Shown in pieces: positions 26,389 to 34,869 of a stretch of DNA of 64,000 bases (position 1 is the first letter of the stretch; each line of letters starts with the position of its first letter). Source of the DNA: SCUD01 sp963778585. GTDB taxonomy: Bacteria; Pseudomonadota; Gammaproteobacteria; Steroidobacterales; Steroidobacteraceae. The stretch lies in assembly GCA_963778585.1 (NCBI GenBank), contig CAVZUU010000002.1, positions 186,001-250,000 of the forward strand, written 5' to 3'. The position numbers were made by a program, and so were the translations under genes. The notes below the pieces were generated by a model, which was not told the origin of the DNA, did no database searches, and saw only the letters and a program-made list of their open reading frames with translations.

Positions 26389-27386
26389 CGGTGCGCTCCG
26401 AGCTGCTGACCCTGGAAACGCTGCAGGATCATGATCGGGATCACGAGCAGCAGCAGCATCGCGATCGCGACCGCGCTTGCGATCGGCCAATCTCGGTTAT
26501 TGAAGAATTCCTCCCACAGCACGCGTCCGATCATCAGCGAGCCCGGGCCGCCGAGCAGCGCCGGTATCACGAATTCGCCGACCGCCGGGATGAAGACGAG
26601 CATGCAGCCGGCGACGATGCCGTTCCTGGTCAGCGGGACTGTGATCCTGAAGAACGCCTTGACCGGACGGCAGCCGAGATCGGCGGCCGCCTCCAGCAGC
26701 GACAGGTCCAGCTTCTCGATCGCCGTATAAAGCGGCAGCACCATGAAGGGCAGGTACGAATAGACGATACCGATGTAAACGGCGAAGTTCGTCTGGAGCA
26801 TCACGATCGGCTCATCGATGACGCCGAGCCACATCAGGAAGTTATTGATGACGCCGTTGTTTTTGAGGATGCCGATCCAGGCATAGACCCGGAGCAGGAA
26901 CGAGGTCCAGAACGGGAGCATCACGAGCAGCAGCAGGAGGTTGCGCCAGGACGGCTTGCTGCGCGCGATGCCGTAGGCCATCGGGTAGCCGATCAGCAGG
27001 CACATGACGGTGGACACGGCCGCCGTCAGGATCGAATTCACGTAGGCGTTGCGGTAGAGCGCGTCCTCCCAGAGAAAGCTGTAGTTCGCGAGGTTGATCC
27101 TGAGTTCCATGACCTGCGCGGAGGCCCAGGTGACGAGCGGCTCGTAGGGCGGCATCGCCATCTGCATCTGCGACACCGAGATCTTGAGCACGATCAGGAA
27201 CGGCACGAGGAAGAAGAGCAGCAGCCATAGATAGGGAATGCTCGTGACGAGCGTCCGGCCGCTGTAGCCGCGTCGCCGCAATCCGCCGGTCGCCCAGCGG
27301 AACGGCCCGAGCGCGCGGATCCACGCCATCAGTTCCGCCAGCAGGAAGGGCGAATGGCCCGATCCTCGTGTCCGCGAGCGCTTCAC
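26385..27386 (-). CDS. potH: Putrescine/spermidine ABC transporter permease (PotH/PotB type)
   Basis: A 333-residue permease with six helices after a basic N-terminal stretch, with the EAA loop SLLEAAADLGCRPVKAFFRITVP. The start overlaps the potG stop by 4 bases and the stop overlaps the potI start, indicating a coupled transport operon. It imports putrescine with PotG, PotI and the binding protein PotF, whose gene is broken here. Confidence 0.93.
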   Translation of the reverse strand: MKRSRTRGSGHSPFLLAELMAWIRALGPFRWATGGLRRRGYSGRTLVTSIPYLWLLLFFLVPFLIVLKISVSQMQMAMPPYEPLVTWASAQVMELRINLANYSFLWEDALYRNAYVNSILTAAVSTVMCLLIGYPMAYGIARSKPSWRNLLLLLVMLPFWTSFLLRVYAWIGILKNNGVINNFLMWLGVIDEPIVMLQTNFAVYIGIVYSYLPFMVLPLYTAIEKLDLSLLEAAADLGCRPVKAFFRITVPLTRNGIVAGCMLVFIPAVGEFVIPALLGGPGSLMIGRVLWEEFFNNRDWPIASAVAIAMLLLLVIPIMILQRFQGQQLGAHR

Positions 27387-28528
27387 TGCGTGACCACCAC
27401 CGGACTCGAGGAATCCCAGGACAGCCAGACCGCGTCGTCCCAGCGGATCCGCTCGCCCGCACCCTGCCGCATCGTGTTCGGCTGCGTGACGCGGACCTGG
27501 CGGCCACCCGCGAGCCGCACGAGATAAACGGACTGGTCGCCGCGATAGGCGATCTCGGAGACGACGCCCTGGACACGGTTGTCCGCGCCGCCGTCGGGCC
27601 GGTCGCGGGACACCTGGATTTTCTCCGGCCGCAAGGCGACCCAGACGATTGCATGCGGCGCCGCACTCACGCCATGGCCGACATGGAAGGTTCCGCCGAG
27701 CTCGTCGGACGCGACCCGCACGTAGTCCGGCTCGTCCTCGATCAGGCGGCCCTCGAACATGTTCACGGAACCGACGAAATCCGCGACGAAGCGCGAGTTC
27801 GGGTATTCGTAGATATCGCTCGGCGTGCCGACCTGGATGATCTCGCCGTGATTCATCACGCCGATGCGGCTGGCGAGCGTCATCGCCTCCTCCTGGTCGT
27901 GTGTGACCACGACGAAGGTGACGCCGAGCGTCTCCTGGATGTTCAACAACTCGAACTGAGTGTGCTCGCGGAGCTTGCGGTCGAGCGCGGCGAGCGGCTC
28001 GTCGAGCAACAGGAGTTTCGGTCGCTTGACCAGCGCCCGCGCTAGCGCGACGCGTTGGCGCTGGCCGCCGGAGAGCTGGTGCGGCGCGCGATCCGCATAC
28101 TGTTCCATGCGGACGAGCTTCAGTATTTCGCCGACTCGGTCGTCGACTTCGCTCTTCGGCAGCTTGTCCTGCATGAGCCCGAAGGCGACGTTCTTCCGCA
28201 CGGACATGTGCGGAAAAAGCGCGTAGGACTGGAACATCATGTTGACCGGGCGTTCGTAGGGCGGCATCGAGGTGACGTCGACGCCGTCGATCCAGATCGA
28301 ACCGGCGGTCGGAATCTCGAACCCCGCCATCATCCTGAGCAGCGTCGTCTTGCCGCAGCCCGAGCCGCCCAGAAGGCAGAAGATCTCGCCGCGGTAGATA
28401 TTGAGCGAGACGTCGTCGACCGCGACGAACTCGCCGAACTTCTTCGTGATCTTCTCGATCCGCACGTACGGATCGGCGCCCGGATCCTTCCAGGGCTCGC
28501 TGCGTTGCTCCGGTCGCGCGTTGGCCAA
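27383..28528 (-). CDS. potG: Polyamine ABC transporter ATP-binding protein
   Basis: A 381-residue ATPase with Walker A GGSGCGKTT, Q-loop MMFQSYALFPH, signature LSGGQRQRVALARAL, Walker B LLLLDEPLAALD and the H-loop THDQEEAM, followed by a C-terminal TOBE domain (VALRPEKIQVS). The only sensible start is a TTG at 28528. It drives polyamine import. The gap to the broken potF stop is 79 bases, the largest in this operon. Confidence 0.94.
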   Translation of the reverse strand: MANARPEQRSEPWKDPGADPYVRIEKITKKFGEFVAVDDVSLNIYRGEIFCLLGGSGCGKTTLLRMMAGFEIPTAGSIWIDGVDVTSMPPYERPVNMMFQSYALFPHMSVRKNVAFGLMQDKLPKSEVDDRVGEILKLVRMEQYADRAPHQLSGGQRQRVALARALVKRPKLLLLDEPLAALDRKLREHTQFELLNIQETLGVTFVVVTHDQEEAMTLASRIGVMNHGEIIQVGTPSDIYEYPNSRFVADFVGSVNMFEGRLIEDEPDYVRVASDELGGTFHVGHGVSAAPHAIVWVALRPEKIQVSRDRPDGGADNRVQGVVSEIAYRGDQSVYLVRLAGGRQVRVTQPNTMRQGAGERIRWDDAVWLSWDSSSPVVVTQ

Positions 28529-28607
28529 GGTAAAGACTCTCCCCCTATCGAACTGCCGCTGTTCTTTTGATCGGTCTTGATCCGCTACCTGCGTCGGGGC
28601 GCACGCT

Positions 28608-29741
28608 TCACTGGCCGGTGCGGATCCGTGTCCAGGAGCGATTCAGGTCGCGGCTGAAGGCCTGAGTCTCCGCGAGATCCGGATGGAGCCTGGCCCTCAC
28701 CTCGGCGCTCGGGTAGATGTTCGGGTCATTGCGGATCGCTTCGTCGACGAACGGCAGGGATGCGGAATTTCCGTTCGCAAACCGGACCTTGTTGGTGACC
28801 TTGGCGATGACCTCGGGCTCCATGAGGTAATTCAGGAACGCGTGGGCATTCCCAGGATGCGGCGCATCGGCCGGAATCGCGAGCATGTCGAAATAGTTGA
28901 TCGCGCCTTCCTTCGGGAATCGCATAGGCAATCTTGACGGGCTTCGCCGCCGCCGCACCGCGGTCGCGCGCCTGCAGCACGTCGCCACTCCAGCCGAGCG
29001 CAACGCAGATCTCGCCCGAGGCGAGGTCTTCGATGTAGGAGGACGAATGGAAATTCTTCACATAGGGCCGGACCTTCATGAGCGTCTCTTCGACGACCGC
29101 GAGGTCTTCGGGCTTTGTCGCTGTTCGGGTCGAGACCCTTGTAGATCGCGACCGACCCGAAGACGTCGGTCGGCGCATCCAGCATCGTGATGCCGCACTT
29201 GGCGAGCTTGGCCGCATTCGCCGGCTCGAGGATCGCGCTCCAGCTGTCAATCGTATCGGTGCCGAGCGCCTTCTTGACCATGGCCGGGTTGTAGCCGATG
29301 CCAATCGTGCCCCAGAGGTAGTTGATGGAATAGTCGTTGCCCGGATCGTGCGCCGCGATCCGCTGCATGAGTTCCGCATCCATGTTCTTCAGGTTCGGGA
29401 GCTTCGACTTGTCGAGCTTCAGGAACACGCCGGCCTTGATCTGGCGCTCGAGGAACGGCGCGGTCGGCACGACGATGTCGTAGCCGGTGCGGCCCGCGAG
29501 CAGCTTGGTTTCGAGGACCTCGTTCGAATCGAAGACGTCATAGGTGATCTTGATGCCGGTCTTCTTCTCGAAGTCCGCGACGGTGGTTTCGCCGATGTAG
29601 TCCGACCAATTGAAGACGTTGACGACTTTCTCTTCCGGCGCCGACGCCTTCGCAGCCGCTTCACCCTTCTCCTTGCCGCCGCAGGCGGCGAGAAGCGCCG
29701 CGACGACCGCGACCTGCCAGTAGCCGGAGATAGCTTCGCAT
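28608..29741 (-). pseudogene. potF: Putrescine-binding periplasmic protein PotF, broken by three single-base insertions
   Basis: PotF captures putrescine in the periplasm for PotGHI. The intact protein can be reconstructed across three frames: lipoprotein signal AALLAACGG, then VVNVFNWSDYIGETTV and YDIVVPTAPFLERQIKAGVF; then KPEDLAVVEETLMKVRPYVKNF and VALGWSGDV; then EGAINYFDMLAIPADA, LNYLMEPEVIAKVT and a C-terminal SRSWTRI-like end. Extra bases fall in short runs: CC at 29713-29714, TTT at 29114-29116 and CC at 28910-28911 (plus strand). They add up to three, so the ends are again in phase, yet the middle is out of frame and a stop is met early from the ATG. Either a decaying gene or read errors. 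Confidence 0.85.
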
Positions 29742-29752
29742 GTGTGCCCCCG

Positions 29753-31141
29753 TCATATGCCGATCCCGATGTCCCGTGCCGTGAGGTCCAGGCATTTGCG
29801 CGCCTTCTCCACCAGCTCGTCGACGTGTTTCCGCTCCATCACGAGCGGCGGCGCCATGATCATCGTGTCGCGCACGGCGCGCATGATCAGCCCGTTCTTG
29901 AAGCAGTGGTCGCGGCAGATCTGGCCGACCGCCCCGCGATTGCGGAAGAAAGTCCTCGATCCCTTATGCGCGACGAGTTCGAGCGCACCGATCATGCCGA
30001 TGCCGCGCACTTCGCCGACGATCGGATGGTCGGCGAGTTCCCGGAAACGGCGCTGGAGGTAGGGCCCGATCTCGTCGCGCACGCGCTCGACGATCTTCTC
30101 GCGGCGCATGATCGCGAGGTTCTCGAGCGCGACCGCGCAGACGACGGGATGCCCCGACCAGGTGAAGCCGTGGGCGAACTCGCCGCCTTTCTCGATCAGC
30201 ACGTCGGCCACGCGATCCGACACCATCGCTCCGCCGAGCGGCTGGTAGCCCGAGGTGACGCCCTTCGCGATCGTCATGAAGTCCGGTTCGAAGCCGAAGT
30301 GCTCGCAGCCGAACCAGCTTCCCGTGCGGCCGAACCCGCAGATGACCTCGTCGGAAATCAGGAGGATTCCGTACTCGCGACAGATGCGCTGGATCTCTGG
30401 CCAGTAAGTCGAGGGCGGAATGATCACGCCGCCCGCGCCCTGGATCGGCTCGCCGATGAAGGCGGCGACGTGTTCCGGTCCCAGCTCCTCGATCTTCTCC
30501 GCGAGGCGGCGCGCGGCGCGCATTCCGTATTCTTCGGGGCTCAGGTCGACGCCATTCTCGTACCAGTACGGTTGCTCGATGTGCACGATGCCCGGAATCG
30601 GCAAGCCGCCCTGCGCGTGCATGGCCGACATGCCTCCCAGACTCGCCGCGGCCATCGTGCTGCCGTGATACGCATTGAGACGGCTGATGACGATGCTGCG
30701 CTTCGGCTGGTCCATCAAGTCCCAGTAACGCCGCGCCATGCGGAGAATCGTGTCGTTCGCCTCGGATCCCGAGTTCGTGAAGAACACCCGGTTGAACTGC
30801 CGTGGCGTGATCTCGCTCAACACCTGCGCGAGCTCGATCGCGGGCGGATGGGCACTCTTGAAAAAACTGTTGTAGTACGGAAGCTCCCGCATCTGCCGCG
30901 CGGCAACGTCGGCAAGTTCATTGCGGCCGTAACCGATGTTCACGCACCAGAGCCCCGACATTGCGTCGAGGATCTCGAGGCCTTCCGAGTCGTAGAGATG
31001 CACGCCGTCGGCACGGGTAATCACCCGCGAGCCCTCGGCGGCGAGCGACCGGAAATCGGTGAAAGGATGCAGGTAGTGGCGAGCGTCCAGTTCCTGCCAT
31101 TCGCGCGTCCCTCGTTCCGTGATACGTGGCTTCGCGCTCAT
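29753..31141 (-). CDS. Class III aminotransferase, putrescine/polyamine--pyruvate type
   Basis: A 462-residue omega-aminotransferase starting at ATG 31141. Characteristic segments are DAMSGLWCVNIGYG, VFFTNSGSEANDTILRMARRYW, NAYHGSTMA, ISDEVICGFGRTGSWFG and the PLP lysine in MTIAKGVTSGYQPLGG. The pattern matches SpuC-like putrescine:pyruvate and beta-alanine:pyruvate transaminases. It sits 14 bases downstream of puuA and overlaps or abuts potF, so it likely acts on putrescine or on its glutamylated derivatives. Exact substrate not resolved. Confidence 0.9.
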   Translation of the reverse strand: MSAKPRITERGTREWQELDARHYLHPFTDFRSLAAEGSRVITRADGVHLYDSEGLEILDAMSGLWCVNIGYGRNELADVAARQMRELPYYNSFFKSAHPPAIELAQVLSEITPRQFNRVFFTNSGSEANDTILRMARRYWDLMDQPKRSIVISRLNAYHGSTMAAASLGGMSAMHAQGGLPIPGIVHIEQPYWYENGVDLSPEEYGMRAARRLAEKIEELGPEHVAAFIGEPIQGAGGVIIPPSTYWPEIQRICREYGILLISDEVICGFGRTGSWFGCEHFGFEPDFMTIAKGVTSGYQPLGGAMVSDRVADVLIEKGGEFAHGFTWSGHPVVCAVALENLAIMRREKIVERVRDEIGPYLQRRFRELADHPIVGEVRGIGMIGALELVAHKGSRTFFRNRGAVGQICRDHCFKNGLIMRAVRDTMIMAPPLVMERKHVDELVEKARKCLDLTARDIGIGI

Positions 31142-31155
31142 AAATCCCCCGGCGG

Positions 31156-32490
31156 TCAGACGTTCAGCAGCAGATGTTCCCGCTCCCACGAGCTGATGAC
31201 CCGCGAGAAGGTTTCGTACTCGTTTTCCTTGACGGCACAGTATGCCGCAACGAAGCGTTCCCCGAACAATTCGACCAGGGGCTTGGTGGAGCGCAATAGC
31301 GCCAGCGCATCGGCAAGTGTCATCGGGAGCGTGAATGGCAGGTCATAGGCCGATCCCGTGATCGGCGCGGTCGGTTTCAGTTCCTCGATCATCCCGAGGT
31401 AGCCGCAGGCGAGCGACGCGGCGATCGCCAGATAGGAATTCGCATCCGCACCGCCGAGCCGGTTCTCGACCCTGCGCGCCTGGGGTTCGGACATCGGAAC
31501 GCGAAGTCCCGCCGTTCGGTTGTCGAAGCCCCATTGCAGATTTATCGGCGCCGAGTTGTAGCGCGTGATGCGGCGGTAGCTGTTGACGTTCGGCGCGAAC
31601 AGCGACATCGAGGCGGACAGGTATTTCTGCAGGCCCGCGATATGCGCCTCGAACAGCGCTGTCGGCTTTCCTTCCGCGTCGCTGAAGATGTTTTCGCCGG
31701 TCTTGGCATCGACGATGCTCTGGTGGATGTGCATTGCGCTGCCCGGCTCGCCTGCGAGCGGCTTCGCCATGAAGGTCGCGTACATCTTGTGGCGGTGCGC
31801 GGCCTCGCGCGCCGTGCGCTTGAACAGGAAGGCCTGGTCCGCGAGGTCGAGCGCGTCACCGTGATTGAGATTGATCTCCATCTGCGCCGCGCCCGCTTCG
31901 TGGATCAGCGTGTCGATGTCGAGATCCTGCGCTTCGCAGAAGGCATAGATGTCGTCGAACAGCGGGTCGAACTCGTTGACCGCCGCGATGCTATAGGCCT
32001 GGCGGCCGATTTCCGGGCGGCCGGAGCGGCCGACCGGCGGCTTCAGGGGATAGTCCGCATCGGTGTTCGGCTCGACCAGGAAGAATTCGAGTTCGGGCGC
32101 CACGACCGGGCGCCAACCGCGCGCTGCATACAGGTCGAGCACGCGGCGCAGCACGTACCGCGGCGCCATCGGCACGGGACGACCGTCGTCGTAGAAGCAG
32201 TCGTGAATGACCTGCGCCGTGGGTTCCGCCGCCCAGGGCACGACGCGTATCGTCTTCGGATCGCCCGTGAGGTCGATATCGATCTCGGACGGGTGAATCG
32301 AGCTGTCGTCGTCCGGGTATTCGCCCGTGACCGTCTGGAGGAAGATCGATTCCGGCAGTCGCATCCCTTCGTCTTCGGCGTACTTGTCCGCCGGCATGAT
32401 CTTGCCGCGGGCGACGCCCGCCATGTCGGAGACCATCGCCTCGACTTCCGTGATGGCGTGATCTTTCAGGAATTGCTGGATATCACTCAT
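31156..32490 (-). CDS. puuA: Gamma-glutamylputrescine synthetase-like glutamine synthetase family protein
   Basis: A 444-residue type III-like glutamine synthetase homologue. It shows PELEFFLVEPN, EINLNHGDALDLADQ, the ATP-binding and metal-binding regions (ATFMAKPLAGEPGSAMHIHQS, NSYRR), RVENRLGGADANSYLAIAA and a C-terminal ISSWEREHLLLNV. PuuA ligates glutamate to putrescine with ATP, the first step of the Puu pathway. The start overlaps puuD by 4 bases. A second copy occurs divergently at 33.5 kb. Confidence 0.9.
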   Translation of the reverse strand: MSDIQQFLKDHAITEVEAMVSDMAGVARGKIMPADKYAEDEGMRLPESIFLQTVTGEYPDDDSSIHPSEIDIDLTGDPKTIRVVPWAAEPTAQVIHDCFYDDGRPVPMAPRYVLRRVLDLYAARGWRPVVAPELEFFLVEPNTDADYPLKPPVGRSGRPEIGRQAYSIAAVNEFDPLFDDIYAFCEAQDLDIDTLIHEAGAAQMEINLNHGDALDLADQAFLFKRTAREAAHRHKMYATFMAKPLAGEPGSAMHIHQSIVDAKTGENIFSDAEGKPTALFEAHIAGLQKYLSASMSLFAPNVNSYRRITRYNSAPINLQWGFDNRTAGLRVPMSEPQARRVENRLGGADANSYLAIAASLACGYLGMIEELKPTAPITGSAYDLPFTLPMTLADALALLRSTKPLVELFGERFVAAYCAVKENEYETFSRVISSWEREHLLLNV

Positions 32491-33245
32491 CGGGACCGCC
32501 TGCTAGCGTGATCGCGACCGGCCTGGCCGAATGCCGCGAACAACGCGCGTGAGAACGGGTTCTCCATGACCTTCCATTCCGGGTGCCATTGCACCGCGAG
32601 GGCGAATGTCTTTGCCCCGTCGATCCGGAACGCTTCGATCACGCCGTCGTCCGCCTTCGCTTCGGGGACGAGATGCGGCGCGAGCTTTTCGACGCCCTGC
32701 GAGTGCAGCGAATTGACCTTCATGCGGCGGCTGCCCGCAATCTTGTGCAAAAGCCCGCCCTCGACGAGCTCGATCTCATGCGCGGGGGCGTATTGATCCT
32801 CCAGCGGCTGATTTGCGTCCTCGCGATGATCGAGATTGCCGGGCAGGTCCTGGAGCTTCTGCGTCAGCGAACCGCCCAGGGCGACATTGATCTCCTGGAA
32901 GCCGCGGCAGATGCCGAAAATCGGAAGCCCCGCATCGACCGCGCCAGTGATCATCGGGAGCGTGGTCGCGTCGCGTTCGGGATCGTGCAGGGTCCCCGGT
33001 GCCGATTTCGGGCCGAGGTAGCGGTGCGGCTCGACGTTCGACGGGCTCCCCGTGAAGAGAATGCCGTCGAAGGCGCTGAGCCATTCGCGCAAGTACCGGT
33101 CTCCCAGCGCCGGGACGAGCACAGGCACCGCCTCGGCCGCCTGGACGATGGCATTGATGTATTTCTCGCCGACACAATGGAACCAGTGCGAGCCCAATAG
33201 ACGGCGATCGGCGGGAATTCCGATGACTGGCTTCCGCATATGCAT
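32487..33245 (-). CDS. puuD: Gamma-glutamyl-gamma-aminobutyrate hydrolase
   Basis: A 252-residue class I glutamine amidotransferase-like hydrolase (peptidase C26). The nucleophile Cys113 is in FGICRGFQEINVALGG, and the histidine/glutamate part of the triad in AVQWHPEW. It releases GABA and glutamate from gamma-glutamyl-GABA, the last step of the Puu pathway. It is the first gene of a long minus-strand operon and is divergent from the second puuA. A further ATG at 33239 is close to the chosen start. Confidence 0.93.
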   Translation of the reverse strand: MHMRKPVIGIPADRRLLGSHWFHCVGEKYINAIVQAAEAVPVLVPALGDRYLREWLSAFDGILFTGSPSNVEPHRYLGPKSAPGTLHDPERDATTLPMITGAVDAGLPIFGICRGFQEINVALGGSLTQKLQDLPGNLDHREDANQPLEDQYAPAHEIELVEGGLLHKIAGSRRMKVNSLHSQGVEKLAPHLVPEAKADDGVIEAFRIDGAKTFALAVQWHPEWKVMENPFSRALFAAFGQAGRDHASRRSR

Positions 33246-33489
33246 CTGTTAATTATTTTGAACGGCCCCCGGTATGGAGGCCTGTTCGACGGGGTCTATT
33301 GTCTCACAAACGGGGCGTGAGGCGCCCCGCAGGATCGACGGGGAATACCCCGTTCTGTCAGCCCGCAGTGAGGTTTCGGGCCGGATTATGTTGCACCGCA
33401 GGAACCTTGCCCGGCGCAAGGGCGGCTGGTTATCCTGCCCTGCGGCCACTTCCGGCACGCGATACAAGATCTTAAACGCCAGGTGCGAA
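33246..33489. promoter_or_regulatory. Divergent control region between puuD and the second puuA
   Basis: This 244-base gap separates two divergent polyamine operons and should hold both promoters. Two hairpins or palindromes stand out: GGGGCG (33312-33317) with CGCCCC (33323-33328), and ACGGGG (33338-33343) with CCCCGT (33348-33353). The second is a 16-base near-perfect dyad of the type expected for a dimeric repressor. A linked PuuR-like regulator is encoded at 49.5-50.0 kb, so this is a candidate operator. No clear sigma70 hexamers were assigned. Confidence 0.4.
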
Positions 33490-34869
33490 ATGGCCCTCGT
33501 CCGGGACGACTTTGCGAATGCCGAGGCTTTCCTGGCCGCGCGTCCCGCGGTGCGGGTGGTCGACCTCTTGATGCCGGATCTGTGCGGCATCCTGCGCGGC
33601 AAACGTGTCAGCGTGGCGGACCTGCGGGGCGTCTACGAGCACGGCATGTACCTGCCGGCCTCGATGTTTTCGCTCGACGTCCTGGGCGGCACGGTGCAGT
33701 CGACCGGCCTCGGGTTCGACGAGGGCGACGACGATTGGCCCTGCCTGCCGATCGCCGGCACGCTCTTCGCCGCGCCCTGGCTCGGACCGGCCGTCGCGCA
33801 ACTGCAGGTACAGATGCAGGATGCCGCCGGCGAGCCATTTTTCGGGGATCCGCGCCATGTGCTCGGCCGCGTGCTCGAGCGCTACGCTGTCCGCGGCTGG
33901 CGTCCGGTCATTGCGCTCGAGCTCGAGTTCTATTTTGTCGATCTGGAGCGGACCGCCAACGGCCACGCCCAGCCGCCACGTTCGCGCTTGACGGGAAGGC
34001 GCGAGAATCGGACGCAGATCAACTCGATGGCCGATCTCGAGTCCGTCTCCGACATCCTCTCGGAGATCGCGGCAAACTGCGAGGAACAGGACGTACCGAC
34101 AGGCACGGCGCTCGCGGAGTACGGTCCGAATCAGTGGGAAGTCAATTTGAGGCACGTGGAGGATGCGCTCCTCGCCTGCGACCAGGCGATTCGCTTCAAG
34201 CGCATCGTCAAAGGCGTCGCGCACCAGCGCGGCCTCGAGGCGACGTTCATGGCGAAGCCCTATGCGGACATGGCGGGCAGCGGCATGCACTTGCACGCGA
34301 GCGTCAAAGACGAGTCCGGCCGTAATATTTTTGCGTCGGAGGACGTGCTCGGAAACCACCTCCTGAAGCAGGCCGCGGCCGGGCTGCTCGAAACAATGGC
34401 GGACGGCATGGCCGTGTTCGCTCCGAACGCAAACAGCTACCGCCGCATGCGGCCCGAAACCTACGTCCCGATGCATGCGACCTGGGGATACAACAATCGC
34501 GGCGCCGCGGTGCGCGTGCCGCTTTCCGGCGCCACAGACCGTCGCCTCGAGCATCGCGTGTCCGGCGCCGATGCAAACCCGTACCTCGTCGCGGCCGCGG
34601 TGCTCGCGGGCATGCTGCACGGCATCGACAGGAAGCTCACGGCCCCACCGGCGCTCGAAGGCAACCCGTTTACCCAGCGACTGTCGGCGATGCCGCTGCC
34701 GGCCGACTGGCCGACGGCGCTGGCGCGATTCACCGCGAGTGGCATCCTTAAGGACTATTTCGGCGAGGACTTCGTGCGACTCTACGGACTCACGCGCCGC
34801 GGCGAGATGCAGGATTTCAACAATCACATCATGCCGCTCGATTTCGCCTGGTACCTGGAGTCGGTATGA
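33490..34869 (+). CDS. Second gamma-glutamylputrescine synthetase-like protein
   Basis: A 459-residue glutamine synthetase family protein starting at ATG 33490. Features include VVDLLMPDLCGILRGKRV, LELEFYFVDLE, GPNQWEVNLRHVEDALLACDQ, ATFMAKPYADMAGSGMHLHASV, ANSYRR, RLEHRVSGADANPYLVAA and a C-terminal MPLDFAWYLESV. This matches the PuuA-like group. Having two such genes side by side is common in polyamine clusters and may mean different amine specificity. It overlaps the next gene (puuB) by ATGA. Confidence 0.9.
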   Translation: MALVRDDFANAEAFLAARPAVRVVDLLMPDLCGILRGKRVSVADLRGVYEHGMYLPASMFSLDVLGGTVQSTGLGFDEGDDDWPCLPIAGTLFAAPWLGPAVAQLQVQMQDAAGEPFFGDPRHVLGRVLERYAVRGWRPVIALELEFYFVDLERTANGHAQPPRSRLTGRRENRTQINSMADLESVSDILSEIAANCEEQDVPTGTALAEYGPNQWEVNLRHVEDALLACDQAIRFKRIVKGVAHQRGLEATFMAKPYADMAGSGMHLHASVKDESGRNIFASEDVLGNHLLKQAAAGLLETMADGMAVFAPNANSYRRMRPETYVPMHATWGYNNRGAAVRVPLSGATDRRLEHRVSGADANPYLVAAAVLAGMLHGIDRKLTAPPALEGNPFTQRLSAMPLPADWPTALARFTASGILKDYFGEDFVRLYGLTRRGEMQDFNNHIMPLDFAWYLESV

